NCBI GenBank assembly: GCA_045106335.1
Contig: JBGCEM010000024.1
Span: 77,626 to 141,625 of the forward strand
Direction: 5' to 3'
DNA length: 64,000 bases
Source: Aliishimia sp045106335
Lineage (GTDB): Bacteria > Pseudomonadota > Alphaproteobacteria > Rhodobacterales > Rhodobacteraceae
The stretch's first letter is position 1, and each line of letters opens with the position of its first letter. The notes under the pieces were generated by a model. The model did not search any database. It saw only the letters and a program-made list of their open reading frames with translations, and was not told the DNA's origin. Of the stretch, positions 25,677 through 34,221 are shown piece by piece. Both the position numbers and the translations under genes were made by a program.

Positions 25677-25940
25677 TTAAAATACTTGCTGGATCAGCAA
25701 CAAGCTAGGTGCCAGGAACGCAAAGCCAATGCAGAACATCTGCGCAGCCTTGCCTGCTTTGGCGAAAAGACCGTCACCTGTGACTTCTTCGCCAAACGCA
25801 TCCCAAGCAAACATCAGTGTTAGGCCCTCACCTTCACGATATTGGCGCTGTAGTTTGATGCTGGCCATCGCACGATCATAAATCTCTTGCTGGCGCTCGC
25901 GTTCGGCCAAAAGCCGATCCATGTTTTCCATGTTTGTCAT
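25677..25940 (-). CDS. Small hypothetical protein with C-terminal membrane helix
   Basis: A protein of 87 aa. The charged, helical N-terminus (ENMDRLLAERERQQEIYDRAMASI, possibly a coiled coil) ends in a hydrophobic segment (about 66-86: AAQMFCIGFAFLAPSLLLIQ), i.e. a tail-anchored or single-pass protein. AAGGGA lies before the ATG. It is monocistronic, bracketed by two near-identical terminators. No family recognised. Confidence 0.6.
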   Translation of the reverse strand: MTNMENMDRLLAERERQQEIYDRAMASIKLQRQYREGEGLTLMFAWDAFGEEVTGDGLFAKAGKAAQMFCIGFAFLAPSLLLIQQVF

Positions 25941-26006
25941 AATATATCGTCCCTTGTGGCCGGATGTAATTAAAGATGGGGTTTACGGCGCAAAAGTCCA
26001 GAAAAA

Positions 26007-26032
26007 AGAAGGCACCAAATCCGGCGCCTTCT
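26007..26032 (-). terminator. Intrinsic terminator of the pyrimidine ABC operon
   Basis: Minus-strand reading: AGAAGGCGCC-ggattt-GGTGCCTTCT followed by TTTTTC, 32 nt after the binding-protein stop. It closes the seven-gene operon that starts at 32819. Confidence 0.85.
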
Positions 26033-26064
26033 TCAAATTTTAACTGAATAGCGGGATTTTGCCG

Positions 26065-27051
26065 TTATTGGAGTGCCTTGTCCGAAATGGCATGCGTCCA
26101 CGCCCCTTCAGGTGCTTTGGTGATCACAGGATCCGACCCCCCAGCCAACAAAGATGCAACTGTCCGTTCATAATCTGCAACATCCAACGCGCCGTTTGAC
26201 CCGGCCGTCAGCTTGGCAACTTCACCCATCATCCGAACTTGGTGCGCCTCGGTTTGCGCCCCGGTTTCGTCATTGTCCAAAACAATCAGCGCAGCTTCTT
26301 CTGGATTTTCCTCTGCATATTTCCAACCCTTCATCGATGCTTTCACGAACCGGACCATTTTGTCTTGAAAGGCTGCGTCTTCCAAGTTGTCTTCCAGCAC
26401 GTATAGCCCGTCTTCCAACGTTGCGACGCCCTGCTCTTCATATTTGAACAGGGTCAAATCCTCAGGCGTAAGACCTGCGTCGATGACCTGCCAATACTCG
26501 TTGTAGGTCATGGTCGACACACACGCGGCCTGTCCGTTCAGGATGGGATCGACGTTAAAGCCCTGCTTTAAGACCTCAACACCTACGTCGGATCCGTCCG
26601 TCGGTAGACCAAGCTGGCTCATCCAGCTGAGGAATGGAAATTCGTTGCCAAAAAACCAAACGCCTAAAGTTTTGCCTGCAAAATCATCCGTGCTTGTGAT
26701 GCCTTCATCCTTACGGCATGTCAGCATCATTCCCGAAGACTTAAATGGCTGTGCGATATTTACCATTGGCAACCCTTTTTCGCGCGCAGCCAGAGCAGCA
26801 GGCATCCATTCCACTGTGACATCCGCACCGCCACCAGCCAGAACTTGCGTCGGAGCAATGTCAGGGCCGCCCGGTTTGATCGTGACGTTCAGGTCCTCTT
26901 CCGCGTAAAAGCCTTTGTCCAAAGCAACATAATAGCCCGCAAACTGTGATTGCGTCACCCATTTCAGTTGCAAGGTCACGTCATCTGCCGCCCAAGCTGA
27001 TCCGGCCATCAACGACAGTAAGGTCGCACCCGCAGTTGATTTGAAATTCAT
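26065..27051 (-). CDS. ABC transporter substrate-binding protein (NMT1/THI5 family)
   Basis: A 328-aa periplasmic binding protein with a Sec signal (cleavage after GSAWA, about residue 21). The mature start VTLQLKWVTQSQFAGYYVALDKGFY is the NMT1/THI5-type pyrimidine-precursor signature, followed by the FAGKTLGVWFFGNE and QAACVSTMTYNEYW pocket regions. Encoded last in an operon with two permeases, an ATPase and dihydropyrimidinase, so the ligand is most likely a pyrimidine base or dihydropyrimidine/hydantoin. AAGGAG precedes the ATG. Followed by an intrinsic terminator. Confidence 0.9.
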   Translation of the reverse strand: MNFKSTAGATLLSLMAGSAWAADDVTLQLKWVTQSQFAGYYVALDKGFYAEEDLNVTIKPGGPDIAPTQVLAGGGADVTVEWMPAALAAREKGLPMVNIAQPFKSSGMMLTCRKDEGITSTDDFAGKTLGVWFFGNEFPFLSWMSQLGLPTDGSDVGVEVLKQGFNVDPILNGQAACVSTMTYNEYWQVIDAGLTPEDLTLFKYEEQGVATLEDGLYVLEDNLEDAAFQDKMVRFVKASMKGWKYAEENPEEAALIVLDNDETGAQTEAHQVRMMGEVAKLTAGSNGALDVADYERTVASLLAGGSDPVITKAPEGAWTHAISDKALQ

Positions 27052-27081
27052 AACGTCTTCTCCTTGTTGGTTTTATTTTGA

Positions 27082-27927
27082 TTAACTTCGTTGCGATGGA
27101 TGCCAGAATGTCAAACGCCTTTCAGCCCAAGCCACCAATCCATAAAAGGCCGACCCAATCATCGCGGCGACGGCGATTTCAGCCCAAACCAGATCAATTG
27201 ACAAGCTTCCAACGCCAGTCGAGATCCGAAATCCCATCCCCCGCGTCGGCGAGCCAAAATATTCTGCAACGATCGCCCCGATAAGCGCTAAGGTCGTGGC
27301 AATTTTTAGCCCGTTGAAAATAAAGGGCATCGCCGCAGGTAGACGCAGCTTCATTAATGTTTGAAAGTAGCCAGCTGCATAGGTGCGCATCAGATCACGT
27401 TGCATGGTATCTGTTTCTCGCAAACCTTGCACCGTGTTCACCAGGATCGGAAAAAAGACCATTACGACCACTACAGCCGCTTTTGATTGCCAATCAAACC
27501 CAAACCAATTCACCAAGATGGGCGCCACGCCAACAATGGGCAAGGCCGCGACGAAGTTCCCAATTGGCAATAATCCGCGTGTCAAAAACGAAGACCGATC
27601 AATCAAAATGGCACATAGAATGGCAGTGATAGCGCCAATTATGTAACCGCGAAGCGCACCTTTCACCACGGTTTGTTTCACGTCCTCCCATAGGATGTCT
27701 GTCGAATTCATAAACGTGTTTGCGACCATAGTTGGCGGTGGAAGAATGACTTGTGATACGCCAAGTCCGCGCACCAACCCTTCCCAAATCACCAGCAAGG
27801 TCACACCAAAGATCACAGGTACAGCAATCCGAATAGGTAACGTGCGAGATATCGAAGACTGCGCCAATATGACGTTCAAAGCCCAGGCACCCATCCAAAA
27901 TACAAAAGCAAAAACCAGCCAACTCAT
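27082..27927 (-). CDS. ABC transporter permease (pyrimidine-type)
   Basis: A 281-aa membrane protein of the BPD/SsuC type with six predicted helices and an EAA-like loop (LMRTYAAGYFQTLMKLRLPAAMPFIF). The start at 27927 is set by the ATGA overlap with the upstream permease's stop; in-frame codons further upstream lie inside that gene. It forms the channel with the 311-aa permease. The same architecture is found in taurine and nitrate ABC systems, but the neighbours point to pyrimidine-type substrates. Confidence 0.9.
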   Translation of the reverse strand: MSWLVFAFVFWMGAWALNVILAQSSISRTLPIRIAVPVIFGVTLLVIWEGLVRGLGVSQVILPPPTMVANTFMNSTDILWEDVKQTVVKGALRGYIIGAITAILCAILIDRSSFLTRGLLPIGNFVAALPIVGVAPILVNWFGFDWQSKAAVVVVMVFFPILVNTVQGLRETDTMQRDLMRTYAAGYFQTLMKLRLPAAMPFIFNGLKIATTLALIGAIVAEYFGSPTRGMGFRISTGVGSLSIDLVWAEIAVAAMIGSAFYGLVAWAERRLTFWHPSQRS

Positions 27928-28859
27928 GATCGTAGCCCCATACGACGCAGTGTAAGTTTTTGAGTCAGATCCAAGACACTCACCAAAACGCCCGCAAGTA
28001 ACGCAGCCGCGAACAGCGCTGACCAAATCGCCAACGGTGTGCCGAATTGATCGCCAATCAAAATACGCGCACCCAAGCCAGAAATCGCGCCAGTGGGCAG
28101 TTCACCAACAATCGTTCCGACCAAAGCAGCGGCAATCCCAACCTTAAGCGATGTAAACAAATAGGGCACTGACGCAGGCAGCCGCAGCTTCAAGAACGAC
28201 TGCAAACCGGTTGCATTATAGGTTCTCAGCAAATCTAACTGAGCCACCTGCGGCGCGCGTAAACCCTTCACCATGCCGACAAGTACCGGAAAATAACATA
28301 AATAAGCCGCGATAATTGCCTTTGGAAATCCACGCCCATCAATACCAAGCTGCCCGGACACGACAATAATCATTGGTGCCAAAGCAACAATCGGTATCGT
28401 CTGACTGATAATCGCCCACGGCATCAGGCTCATATCTGCGACACGACTATACACAATCGCAATTGCACCGCAGATGCCCAAAGCGGTACCAAGCAGAAAT
28501 CCCCAAAGCGTGCTCTGCAGCGTTACCCAACTGTGATACACTAACGACCGCTTCGACCAAGTGCGTCCCCGTTGCACCATCGCCCCCGTCGTCTTCCAAA
28601 ACTCACCACCAACCTGCGCAGGCGTCGGCAATCGGGGACGTTTTAGATCGTAACCGGCCGATACATGCGCACGATTGTAAAACATCAACGTCCAAACCGA
28701 TACGTCCCGCCGAACCACAGACCCTTCAGGCACAATGACAGCACCCCCACGCTCGGCTTGATCTAACGCCACACGGATGTTCATCGGTGCGACCGACACG
28801 TACCACACGCCAAGCAAGACCGCCAAAACTGTCAAAACTGGCAATAGGGTCTTACGCAA
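27924..28859 (-). CDS. ABC transporter permease (pyrimidine-type), second subunit
   Basis: A protein of 311 aa that starts at a TTG (28859) with AAGGAAA 7 nt upstream. The N-terminal helix is followed by a ~75-residue soluble insert (WTLMFYNRAHVSAGYDLKRP...) before the usual five-helix permease core, and the EAA loop reads LLRTYNATGLQSFLKLRLPASVPYLF. The extra periplasmic segment distinguishes it from its partner. It is separated from the ATPase gene by an 83-bp gap holding a dispersed hairpin element. Confidence 0.9.
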   Translation of the reverse strand: MRKTLLPVLTVLAVLLGVWYVSVAPMNIRVALDQAERGGAVIVPEGSVVRRDVSVWTLMFYNRAHVSAGYDLKRPRLPTPAQVGGEFWKTTGAMVQRGRTWSKRSLVYHSWVTLQSTLWGFLLGTALGICGAIAIVYSRVADMSLMPWAIISQTIPIVALAPMIIVVSGQLGIDGRGFPKAIIAAYLCYFPVLVGMVKGLRAPQVAQLDLLRTYNATGLQSFLKLRLPASVPYLFTSLKVGIAAALVGTIVGELPTGAISGLGARILIGDQFGTPLAIWSALFAAALLAGVLVSVLDLTQKLTLRRMGLRS

Positions 28860-28884
28860 ACCGGCTTTCCTTCACTTGGCAAGT

Positions 28885-28920
28885 TAAACTCCGGGGGTTC
28901 GGGGGCTGGCCCCCGTCCAT
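28885..28920 (-). repeat. Dispersed hairpin element, copy 2
   Basis: TAAACTCCGGGGGTTCGG runs into CGGGGG-ctgg-CCCCCG and ends GTCCAT on the + strand. It shares the TAAACTCCGGG flank and hairpin position with 16400-16435 while the stem sequence differs in a compensated way. It lies between the ATPase and permease genes of a minus-strand operon, so it may attenuate or stabilise that transcript. Confidence 0.6.
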
Positions 28921-28942
28921 ACTCAAACAATCTGCGCGAACA

Positions 28943-29716
28943 TCAGTCATGAGAATGCCCAGCCCGCAAACCTTCCCGCACCCGATGGGCCACTTGCAAA
29001 AACTCGGGGGTTTCTCGAATCTCTAAAGGACGATCTTTGGGCAGAGGGCTGTTAATCACATCTGTTATTCGTCCAGGACGTGGCGACATCACAACGATTT
29101 TAGTGCTCAAAAATACCGCCTCGGGAATCGAGTGGGTTACAAATGCGATTGTCTTTCCCGTGCGTGACCAAAGCTGCAAAAGCTGCTCGTTCAGGTGGTC
29201 CCGCACAATCTCATCCAGCGCGCCAAATGGTTCATCCATCAACAGAATATCGGCGTCAAAGGCCAAAGCCCGCGCGATTGAGGCTCTTTGCTGCATCCCG
29301 CCAGACAGTTGCCAGGGAAACTTCTTTTCAAACCCCACCAGATCCACCAGCTCAAGCGTCTTGGCCACGCGGTCTGTTTGCGCTGCTTTATCATAGCCCA
29401 TGATTTCCAGTGGCAGCCGGATATTCCCACCGATCGTGCGCCAAGGATACAGCCCTGCCGCTTGAAACACATACCCATAAGCCCGCGCCAGCCGCGCATC
29501 CCGGGCAGACACACCATTCACCATGATTGTCCCACCCGTGGGTTGTTCTAAATCCGCCATCACCCTTAAGAACGTCGTCTTCCCGCAGCCTGATGGGCCG
29601 ATGAAAGAAACAAAATCACCCTGTTCGATACTTAGGTCTACGCCTTTCAAAGCGAGGACAGGGCCGTCATTGGTCTGAAACGTTAGATCCAGACCTTTTG
29701 CGCAGATTACAGCCAC
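28943..29716 (-). CDS. ABC transporter ATP-binding protein
   Basis: A 257-aa ATPase: Walker A GPSGCGKTT, Q-loop YVFQAAGLYPWRT, signature LSGGMQQRASIARAL, Walker B ILLMDEPFGALDE, H-loop VTHSIPEAV. It is of the NitT/TauT/pyrimidine branch. It starts with GTG 11 nt after the dihydropyrimidinase stop and drives the two permeases encoded next. Cytoplasmic face of the membrane. Confidence 0.93.
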   Translation of the reverse strand: MAVICAKGLDLTFQTNDGPVLALKGVDLSIEQGDFVSFIGPSGCGKTTFLRVMADLEQPTGGTIMVNGVSARDARLARAYGYVFQAAGLYPWRTIGGNIRLPLEIMGYDKAAQTDRVAKTLELVDLVGFEKKFPWQLSGGMQQRASIARALAFDADILLMDEPFGALDEIVRDHLNEQLLQLWSRTGKTIAFVTHSIPEAVFLSTKIVVMSPRPGRITDVINSPLPKDRPLEIRETPEFLQVAHRVREGLRAGHSHD

Positions 29717-29727
29717 TTTGGTCTAAC

Positions 29728-31182
29728 CTACACGCCAGTTGCGGGGATGCCGCTGCGCTCGACTGGACGTGGCGCTGTCAGATCTTTCCAAGCGGAAAGG
29801 GCGCGGTTGGTCACGCCATTGCCTTCACGTGCCACGAATTTACCGTGACCTTCTTGCGTGTGAATTTCACCGTCCTGCACAGCGACGTGGCCGCGTGTCA
29901 GGGTGAAGCGCGGCAGGCCTTTGACCTTTTTTCCTTCAAAAACGTTGTAGTCGATGGCGGATTGCTGTGTGCTGGCAGCGATGGTCTTTTCCTTTGCAGG
30001 ATCCCACACGACCAGATCTGCATCCGCGCCCACAAGCACCGCGCCCTTCTTGGGATAGCAATTCAGGATCTTTGCGATATTGGTCGAGGTCACAGCAACA
30101 AATTCGTTCGGGGTCAAACGGCCTGTTTCAACACCGTGGGTCCACAGCATTGGCATGCGATCTTCAAGCCCACCCGTACCGTTTGGAATTTTCGAAAAAT
30201 CGCCAACGCCAGTGCGTTTTTGCTCGGTGGTAAAGGCGCAATGGTCTGTCGCCACAACCGATAAGGATCCCGATTGCAGTCCGGCCCACAGGCTGTCTTG
30301 GTGCTGTTTGTTGCGGAAGGGCGGGGACATCACGCGGCGGGCGGCATGGTCCCAGTCTTGGTTGAAATATTCGGATTCATCTAAGGTCAGGTGCTGGATC
30401 AGCGGTTCTCCCCAGACACGTTTACCCTGTTGGCGTGCGCGGCGGATGGCTTCGTGGGACTCTTCGCAGGACGTGTGGACCACGTACAAAGGCACGCCAG
30501 CCATATCGGCGATCATGATCGCGCGGTTGGTGGCCTCGCCTTCAACTTGAGGCGGGCGCGAATAGGCGTGCCCCTCCGGGCCGGTATTGCCCTCGGCCAG
30601 AAGTTTGGCGGTCAGCTCTGCAACGACATCGCCGTTTTCCGCATGTACCATCGCAATCCCACCCAGCTCAGACAGTCGGTTGAAAGAGGCGAACAGCTCG
30701 TCATCATTCACCATCAACGCGCCTTTATACGCCAAGAAGTGTTTGAACGTGTTGATGCCGCGGTCTTTGATGACACTTTCCATTTCGTTAAAGACTTGCT
30801 CGCCCCACCAGGTGACCGCCATGTGGAAGGAATAGTCACAATTGGCGCGGGTCGATTTGTTGTCCCACATCTGCAACGCGTCATGCAGACCTTGTCCCGG
30901 TGCCGGCAACGCGAAATCAATCACCATTGTCGTCCCACCCGCTAAGGCCGCCCTGGTGCCAGATTCGAAATCATCGCTGGAATAAGTGCCCATGAACGGC
31001 ATTTCCAAATGCGTGTGTGGATCGATCCCGCCGGGCATCACAAGGCATCCCGTTGCGTCCAGCTCTTTGGCCCCCGACAGGTTCGGACCAATTTCGACGA
31101 TCGTCCCGTTTTCAATCAAAACATCCGCTTTATAGGTCAGATCTGCAGTGACGATGGTTCCGTTTTTGATGACTGTGGACAT
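29728..31182 (-). CDS. hydA: Dihydropyrimidinase (D-hydantoinase)
   Basis: A 484-aa cyclic amidohydrolase that opens dihydrouracil/dihydrothymine (or hydantoins) to N-carbamoyl-beta-amino acids. The binuclear metal site is visible: HTH in GIDPHTHLEMPF, the carboxylated lysine in FLAYKGALM, and the HTSCEESHEA histidine region. It has AAAGGAG before the ATG. It lies between the putative ureidopropionase and the transporter genes, the second catabolic step after PreTA. Length fits bacterial hydantoinases. Confidence 0.95.
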   Translation of the reverse strand: MSTVIKNGTIVTADLTYKADVLIENGTIVEIGPNLSGAKELDATGCLVMPGGIDPHTHLEMPFMGTYSSDDFESGTRAALAGGTTMVIDFALPAPGQGLHDALQMWDNKSTRANCDYSFHMAVTWWGEQVFNEMESVIKDRGINTFKHFLAYKGALMVNDDELFASFNRLSELGGIAMVHAENGDVVAELTAKLLAEGNTGPEGHAYSRPPQVEGEATNRAIMIADMAGVPLYVVHTSCEESHEAIRRARQQGKRVWGEPLIQHLTLDESEYFNQDWDHAARRVMSPPFRNKQHQDSLWAGLQSGSLSVVATDHCAFTTEQKRTGVGDFSKIPNGTGGLEDRMPMLWTHGVETGRLTPNEFVAVTSTNIAKILNCYPKKGAVLVGADADLVVWDPAKEKTIAASTQQSAIDYNVFEGKKVKGLPRFTLTRGHVAVQDGEIHTQEGHGKFVAREGNGVTNRALSAWKDLTAPRPVERSGIPATGV

Positions 31183-31248
31183 GAGCGAGCAGGCTCCTTT
31201 GGTGTCAGAATGGGCCCTTTACGGGCGATGAGTGCAGGTCGCGCGATT

Positions 31249-31572
31249 TTAAACCGAGCTAAAACAGCCGATAGCAGACCCGTGAACACCAATATCCAGC
31301 AGGCCAAAATCACTTTCAACACATAACGAAAAGTATCCCTTGCGGGGCATGTAAACCACACGGTGATCGCCATTGGGCCGCGTAATCGCCCAACATTTCT
31401 GCAAGATGCCAGCCGAAAATTGCACCCGCGCCTCGCGTGGTTTGCGCAAAACAGCGCGGAAGGCGCGCAATGTTGCCTGTTCTATGATTGTGTCGCTGGG
31501 GTAGTCGGCGATTTCGTGCTGGACCAATTCCGCGATCCGTTCCGGGATCGACATGTTTACATTTAGGATCAT
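31249..31572 (-). CDS. Uncharacterised protein within the pyrimidine operon
   Basis: A 107-aa soluble protein whose ATG (31572) overlaps the amidohydrolase stop as ATGA, so it is coupled. The N-terminal half is helical (IPERIAELVQHEIADYPSD); the C-terminal half looks like a small beta fold (WAITRPNGDHRVVYMPR, FSLCVESDFGLLDIGVHG). I recognise no family. Its fixed place between the amidohydrolase and dihydropyrimidinase suggests a role in pyrimidine turnover, perhaps an accessory or regulatory protein. Confidence 0.65.
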   Translation of the reverse strand: MILNVNMSIPERIAELVQHEIADYPSDTIIEQATLRAFRAVLRKPREARVQFSAGILQKCWAITRPNGDHRVVYMPRKGYFSLCVESDFGLLDIGVHGSAIGCFSSV

Positions 31573-32819
31573 GACACAATCTCGGCTGTGTCCACCACGG
31601 CATGAAACAGCACGTCTGTGCCCGCCGTGGCCCACTCTTTGCTAATTTCTTCGGCTTCATTGTGGCTAAGACCATCAACGCACGGGCACATCACCATAGC
31701 AGTGGGTGCGACATCATTGATCCAACAGGCATCATGACCCGCGCCCGAGACGATATCCATATGGCTGTACCCCAACCTTTCAGCAGCGCTTCGGATGGCA
31801 CTGACGCAGGTTTCGTCAAAGGCGGGGGGATCAAACTGACCGACGATGTGGCAGTCGAACGTGACGCCAATATCCGCACACAGCTTTGGCGCGCGTTCCA
31901 TTAATTCGTCCACCATCGCGTTCAATTTATCCAAGATGTGCGTGCGCATATCGATGGTGAACACAACCTTGCCGGGGATGATATTGCGCGAATTGGGATA
32001 AAGATCGACATGCCCAATCGCCCCCACGGCATTGGGCTGGTTTTTCATCGCGATCTCATGCACCAGCTCGGTCACCAGCGCGAGCCCACGGCCCGCATTT
32101 TTGCGCATATGCATCGGGGTTGATCCGGTGTGGCTTTCTTTGCCTGTGATCGTACACTCAATCCAGCGCAGCCCTTGGCCATGGGTGACAACGCCAATGT
32201 CTTTGCCCTCGGCTTCTAGGATCGGACCTTGTTCAATATGCAGCTCAAAAAAAGCATGCATTTTGCGAGTCCCCACGGGCTCATCACCCTTCCAACCAAT
32301 GCGCTCTAACTCATCGCCAAAACGCAAGCCATCCGCATCGACCCGGTCATTGGCCCAATCCAGCGTGTGCTTGCCTGCAAACACACCCGAGGCCAGCATC
32401 GCCGGGGCATAGCGCGTGCCCTCTTCATTGGTCCAGTTCGTGACCACAATAGGATGCTTTGTCTTGATCCCTAAGTCGTTTAAACTGCGAAGAATTTCCA
32501 AACCACCCAACACACCGAGGACACCATCATATTTCCCGCCTGTAGGTTGCGTGTCTAAATGACTACCCACATATACAGGCAGCGCGTCCGGGTCCGTGCC
32601 CTCGCGGCGCGCAAACATATTGCCAATCTGATCCACACCCATGGTGCATCCAGCCTCTTCGCACCAGCGCTGGAACAGATGACGACCTTCGCTGTCTGCA
32701 TCGGTCAGTGTCTGGCGATTGTTGCCTCCCGCAATCCCAGGCCCGATCTTGGCCATCTCCATCAAGCTGTCCCACAACCGATCCCCATTGATCCGCAGAT
32801 TTTCGCCCGGTGCCGCCAT
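31569..32819 (-). CDS. Zn-dependent amidohydrolase (beta-ureidopropionase/N-carbamoyl amino acid hydrolase type)
   Basis: An M20-family enzyme of 416 aa from ATG 32819 with GGGGAAG upstream; an in-frame start at 32933 would run through the regulatory region. Metal-site motifs GSHLDTQPTGGKYDG (His, Asp) and NEEGTRYAP (Glu pair) are present, and SGAGHDA near the C-terminus. The family hydrolyses N-carbamoyl-beta-alanine or allantoate. Next to dihydropyrimidinase, the third step of reductive pyrimidine degradation (to beta-alanine, CO2, NH3) is the best call. First gene of the operon behind a RutR-type box. Confidence 0.92.
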   Translation of the reverse strand: MAAPGENLRINGDRLWDSLMEMAKIGPGIAGGNNRQTLTDADSEGRHLFQRWCEEAGCTMGVDQIGNMFARREGTDPDALPVYVGSHLDTQPTGGKYDGVLGVLGGLEILRSLNDLGIKTKHPIVVTNWTNEEGTRYAPAMLASGVFAGKHTLDWANDRVDADGLRFGDELERIGWKGDEPVGTRKMHAFFELHIEQGPILEAEGKDIGVVTHGQGLRWIECTITGKESHTGSTPMHMRKNAGRGLALVTELVHEIAMKNQPNAVGAIGHVDLYPNSRNIIPGKVVFTIDMRTHILDKLNAMVDELMERAPKLCADIGVTFDCHIVGQFDPPAFDETCVSAIRSAAERLGYSHMDIVSGAGHDACWINDVAPTAMVMCPCVDGLSHNEAEEISKEWATAGTDVLFHAVVDTAEIVS

Positions 32820-32861
32820 TGTCTTCCCCAGTGTTGACCATCCCAAAGTACAGTCTGGTTT

Positions 32862-32877
32862 TTTACCATTTGGTAAA
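32862..32877. promoter_or_regulatory. RutR-type operator in the hydrolase/rutR divergent region
   Basis: A perfect 7-2-7 palindrome TTTACCA-tt-TGGTAAA, 43 bp upstream of the amidohydrolase start and 98 bp upstream of the TetR gene. It matches the form of the E. coli RutR box TTGACCAnnTGGTCAA with one base exchanged in each arm. A second copy lies upstream of preT (37189). Confidence 0.75.
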
Positions 32878-32974
32878 GTAACACTCATCACGTGACGCAG
32901 TTCTGTCAAGAAGTCCTTTTGACGAAGATCCAAAATCTGTGAGACCCGCCCTATATTCGTGCGACGAGCCCTTC

Positions 32975-33592
32975 ATGACAAACGCATCATCAAAGAAACC
33001 CAGCCGCATCCAGCAGCGCAATCGGCATAAGATCTTGGATGCCGCTTTGGATGTCTTTTCTGCCCATGGTTATCGCGGGGCAACGTTGGATCTGATCGCT
33101 GAAGCAGCTGGGTTATCAAAGCCAAATATATTGTATTATTTCAATGGCAAAGAAGACATCCACATCACCTTGCTAAATCAATTGATGGAAACTTGGTTGG
33201 ATCCTTTGGTCGAAATGGACCCCGAAGGCGATCCTCTACAAGAACTTTTGGGTTATGTGCAGCGGAAACTGGATATGGCGCGTGATTTGCCCCGGGAATC
33301 ACGTCTTTTCGCGGGTGAAATTCTGCAAGGTGCGCCGCGCATGGGGCCGCACCTAGAATCGGGGCTTAAGCCGCTGTTTGATGAAAAGTGTTCCTTGATT
33401 GAACATTGGATGAAGTCCGGGAAATTGGCTAAATCTGACCCACAGCATCTGATCATGTCCATTTGGTCCACGACCCAGCACTATGCCGACTTTGACGCGC
33501 AAGTTCAGGTTTTATTGGGGGATCAGCGCGATGATCGGGCTGATAAATTCCTTGCTAAACTATTTCGCAAACTGCTTGAGCCAGAAAATTAA
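32975..33592 (+). CDS. rutR: TetR-family regulator, RutR-like
   Basis: A protein of 205 aa from ATG 32975; a GTG at 32939 is an alternative. The N-terminal HTH (ILDAALDVFSAHGYRGATLDLIAEAAGLSKPNILYYF region) is followed by a ligand domain with segments characteristic of RutR: WLDPL, SRLFAGEILQGAPRM, and KSGKLAKSDPQHLIMSIWSTTQHYADF. RutR senses uracil/thymine and controls pyrimidine and glutamine metabolism genes. The divergent position next to a RutR-type palindrome and the catabolic operon supports local control. Confidence 0.88.
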   Translation: MTNASSKKPSRIQQRNRHKILDAALDVFSAHGYRGATLDLIAEAAGLSKPNILYYFNGKEDIHITLLNQLMETWLDPLVEMDPEGDPLQELLGYVQRKLDMARDLPRESRLFAGEILQGAPRMGPHLESGLKPLFDEKCSLIEHWMKSGKLAKSDPQHLIMSIWSTTQHYADFDAQVQVLLGDQRDDRADKFLAKLFRKLLEPEN

Positions 33593-33705
33593 CCGTTGAT
33601 TTACCAGAGGCGGTAGAAATGCTGGCGCCGTGGGTTTTGTTCAATATTCTTTCATACATTACGGGTGGCGGGCGTTCTTAGTGGGTAATCCATGGAGCAG
33701 CGCAT

Positions 33706-34188
33706 ATGAGTTTGATTTCAGGCCTTGGCATCATGCCAGTGGTACAAAATACACAAGCGTCAGCGGCAGATGCTGCGGTGCAAGATAATCAGGCACAACC
33801 TGCGGTGGCTCAACCGAGCGAAAGCCAAGACAGTGCGTCAGCTCAATCTGACAGCGGTGGGCAATCGCAAGGGCAGGCCTTCGCGCAGACGAATCCAGGG
33901 CAGACCCGGTTTAATGATCGCATGTTGTCCAAAGCCGATAGCGAAAGTGTGGTGAAGGCTGAATTCGCTGCAGAACAGGCGGAACAAGATATCAGCGCCG
34001 CTGAAACGCAGGTGCGCGATGCTGAATTTACATCCCAAACAGACGATAAAATCGCTGCTTTGGTGGAAGATCTTAAAATCGTTCAACCTGCGGCAAAGCC
34101 CGATCTGACGGCGATAGAACAGACGACCGATAGCCCAACCACCGCGTCTGATGAACGTGCGACCAACGCAACAGCGGCCCCAGTATAA
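33706..34188 (+). CDS. Low-complexity hypothetical protein
   Basis: A 160-aa protein rich in Ala, Gln, Ser, Thr and Asp, predicted largely disordered. A likely coiled-coil stretch is about 75-115 (SESVVKAEFAAEQAEQDISAAETQVRD). No signal peptide: the short hydrophobic start (SLISGLGIMPVV) is too small. GGAG lies upstream of the ATG. It runs with the 91-aa gene 33 bp downstream. The pair is placed between the RutR-like gene and preA with no evident link to pyrimidines. No family recognised. Confidence 0.6.
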   Translation: MSLISGLGIMPVVQNTQASAADAAVQDNQAQPAVAQPSESQDSASAQSDSGGQSQGQAFAQTNPGQTRFNDRMLSKADSESVVKAEFAAEQAEQDISAAETQVRDAEFTSQTDDKIAALVEDLKIVQPAAKPDLTAIEQTTDSPTTASDERATNATAAPV

Positions 34189-34221
34189 CGGGACAGTTCC
34201 GCCTTTTTCGGAGATAGAATT

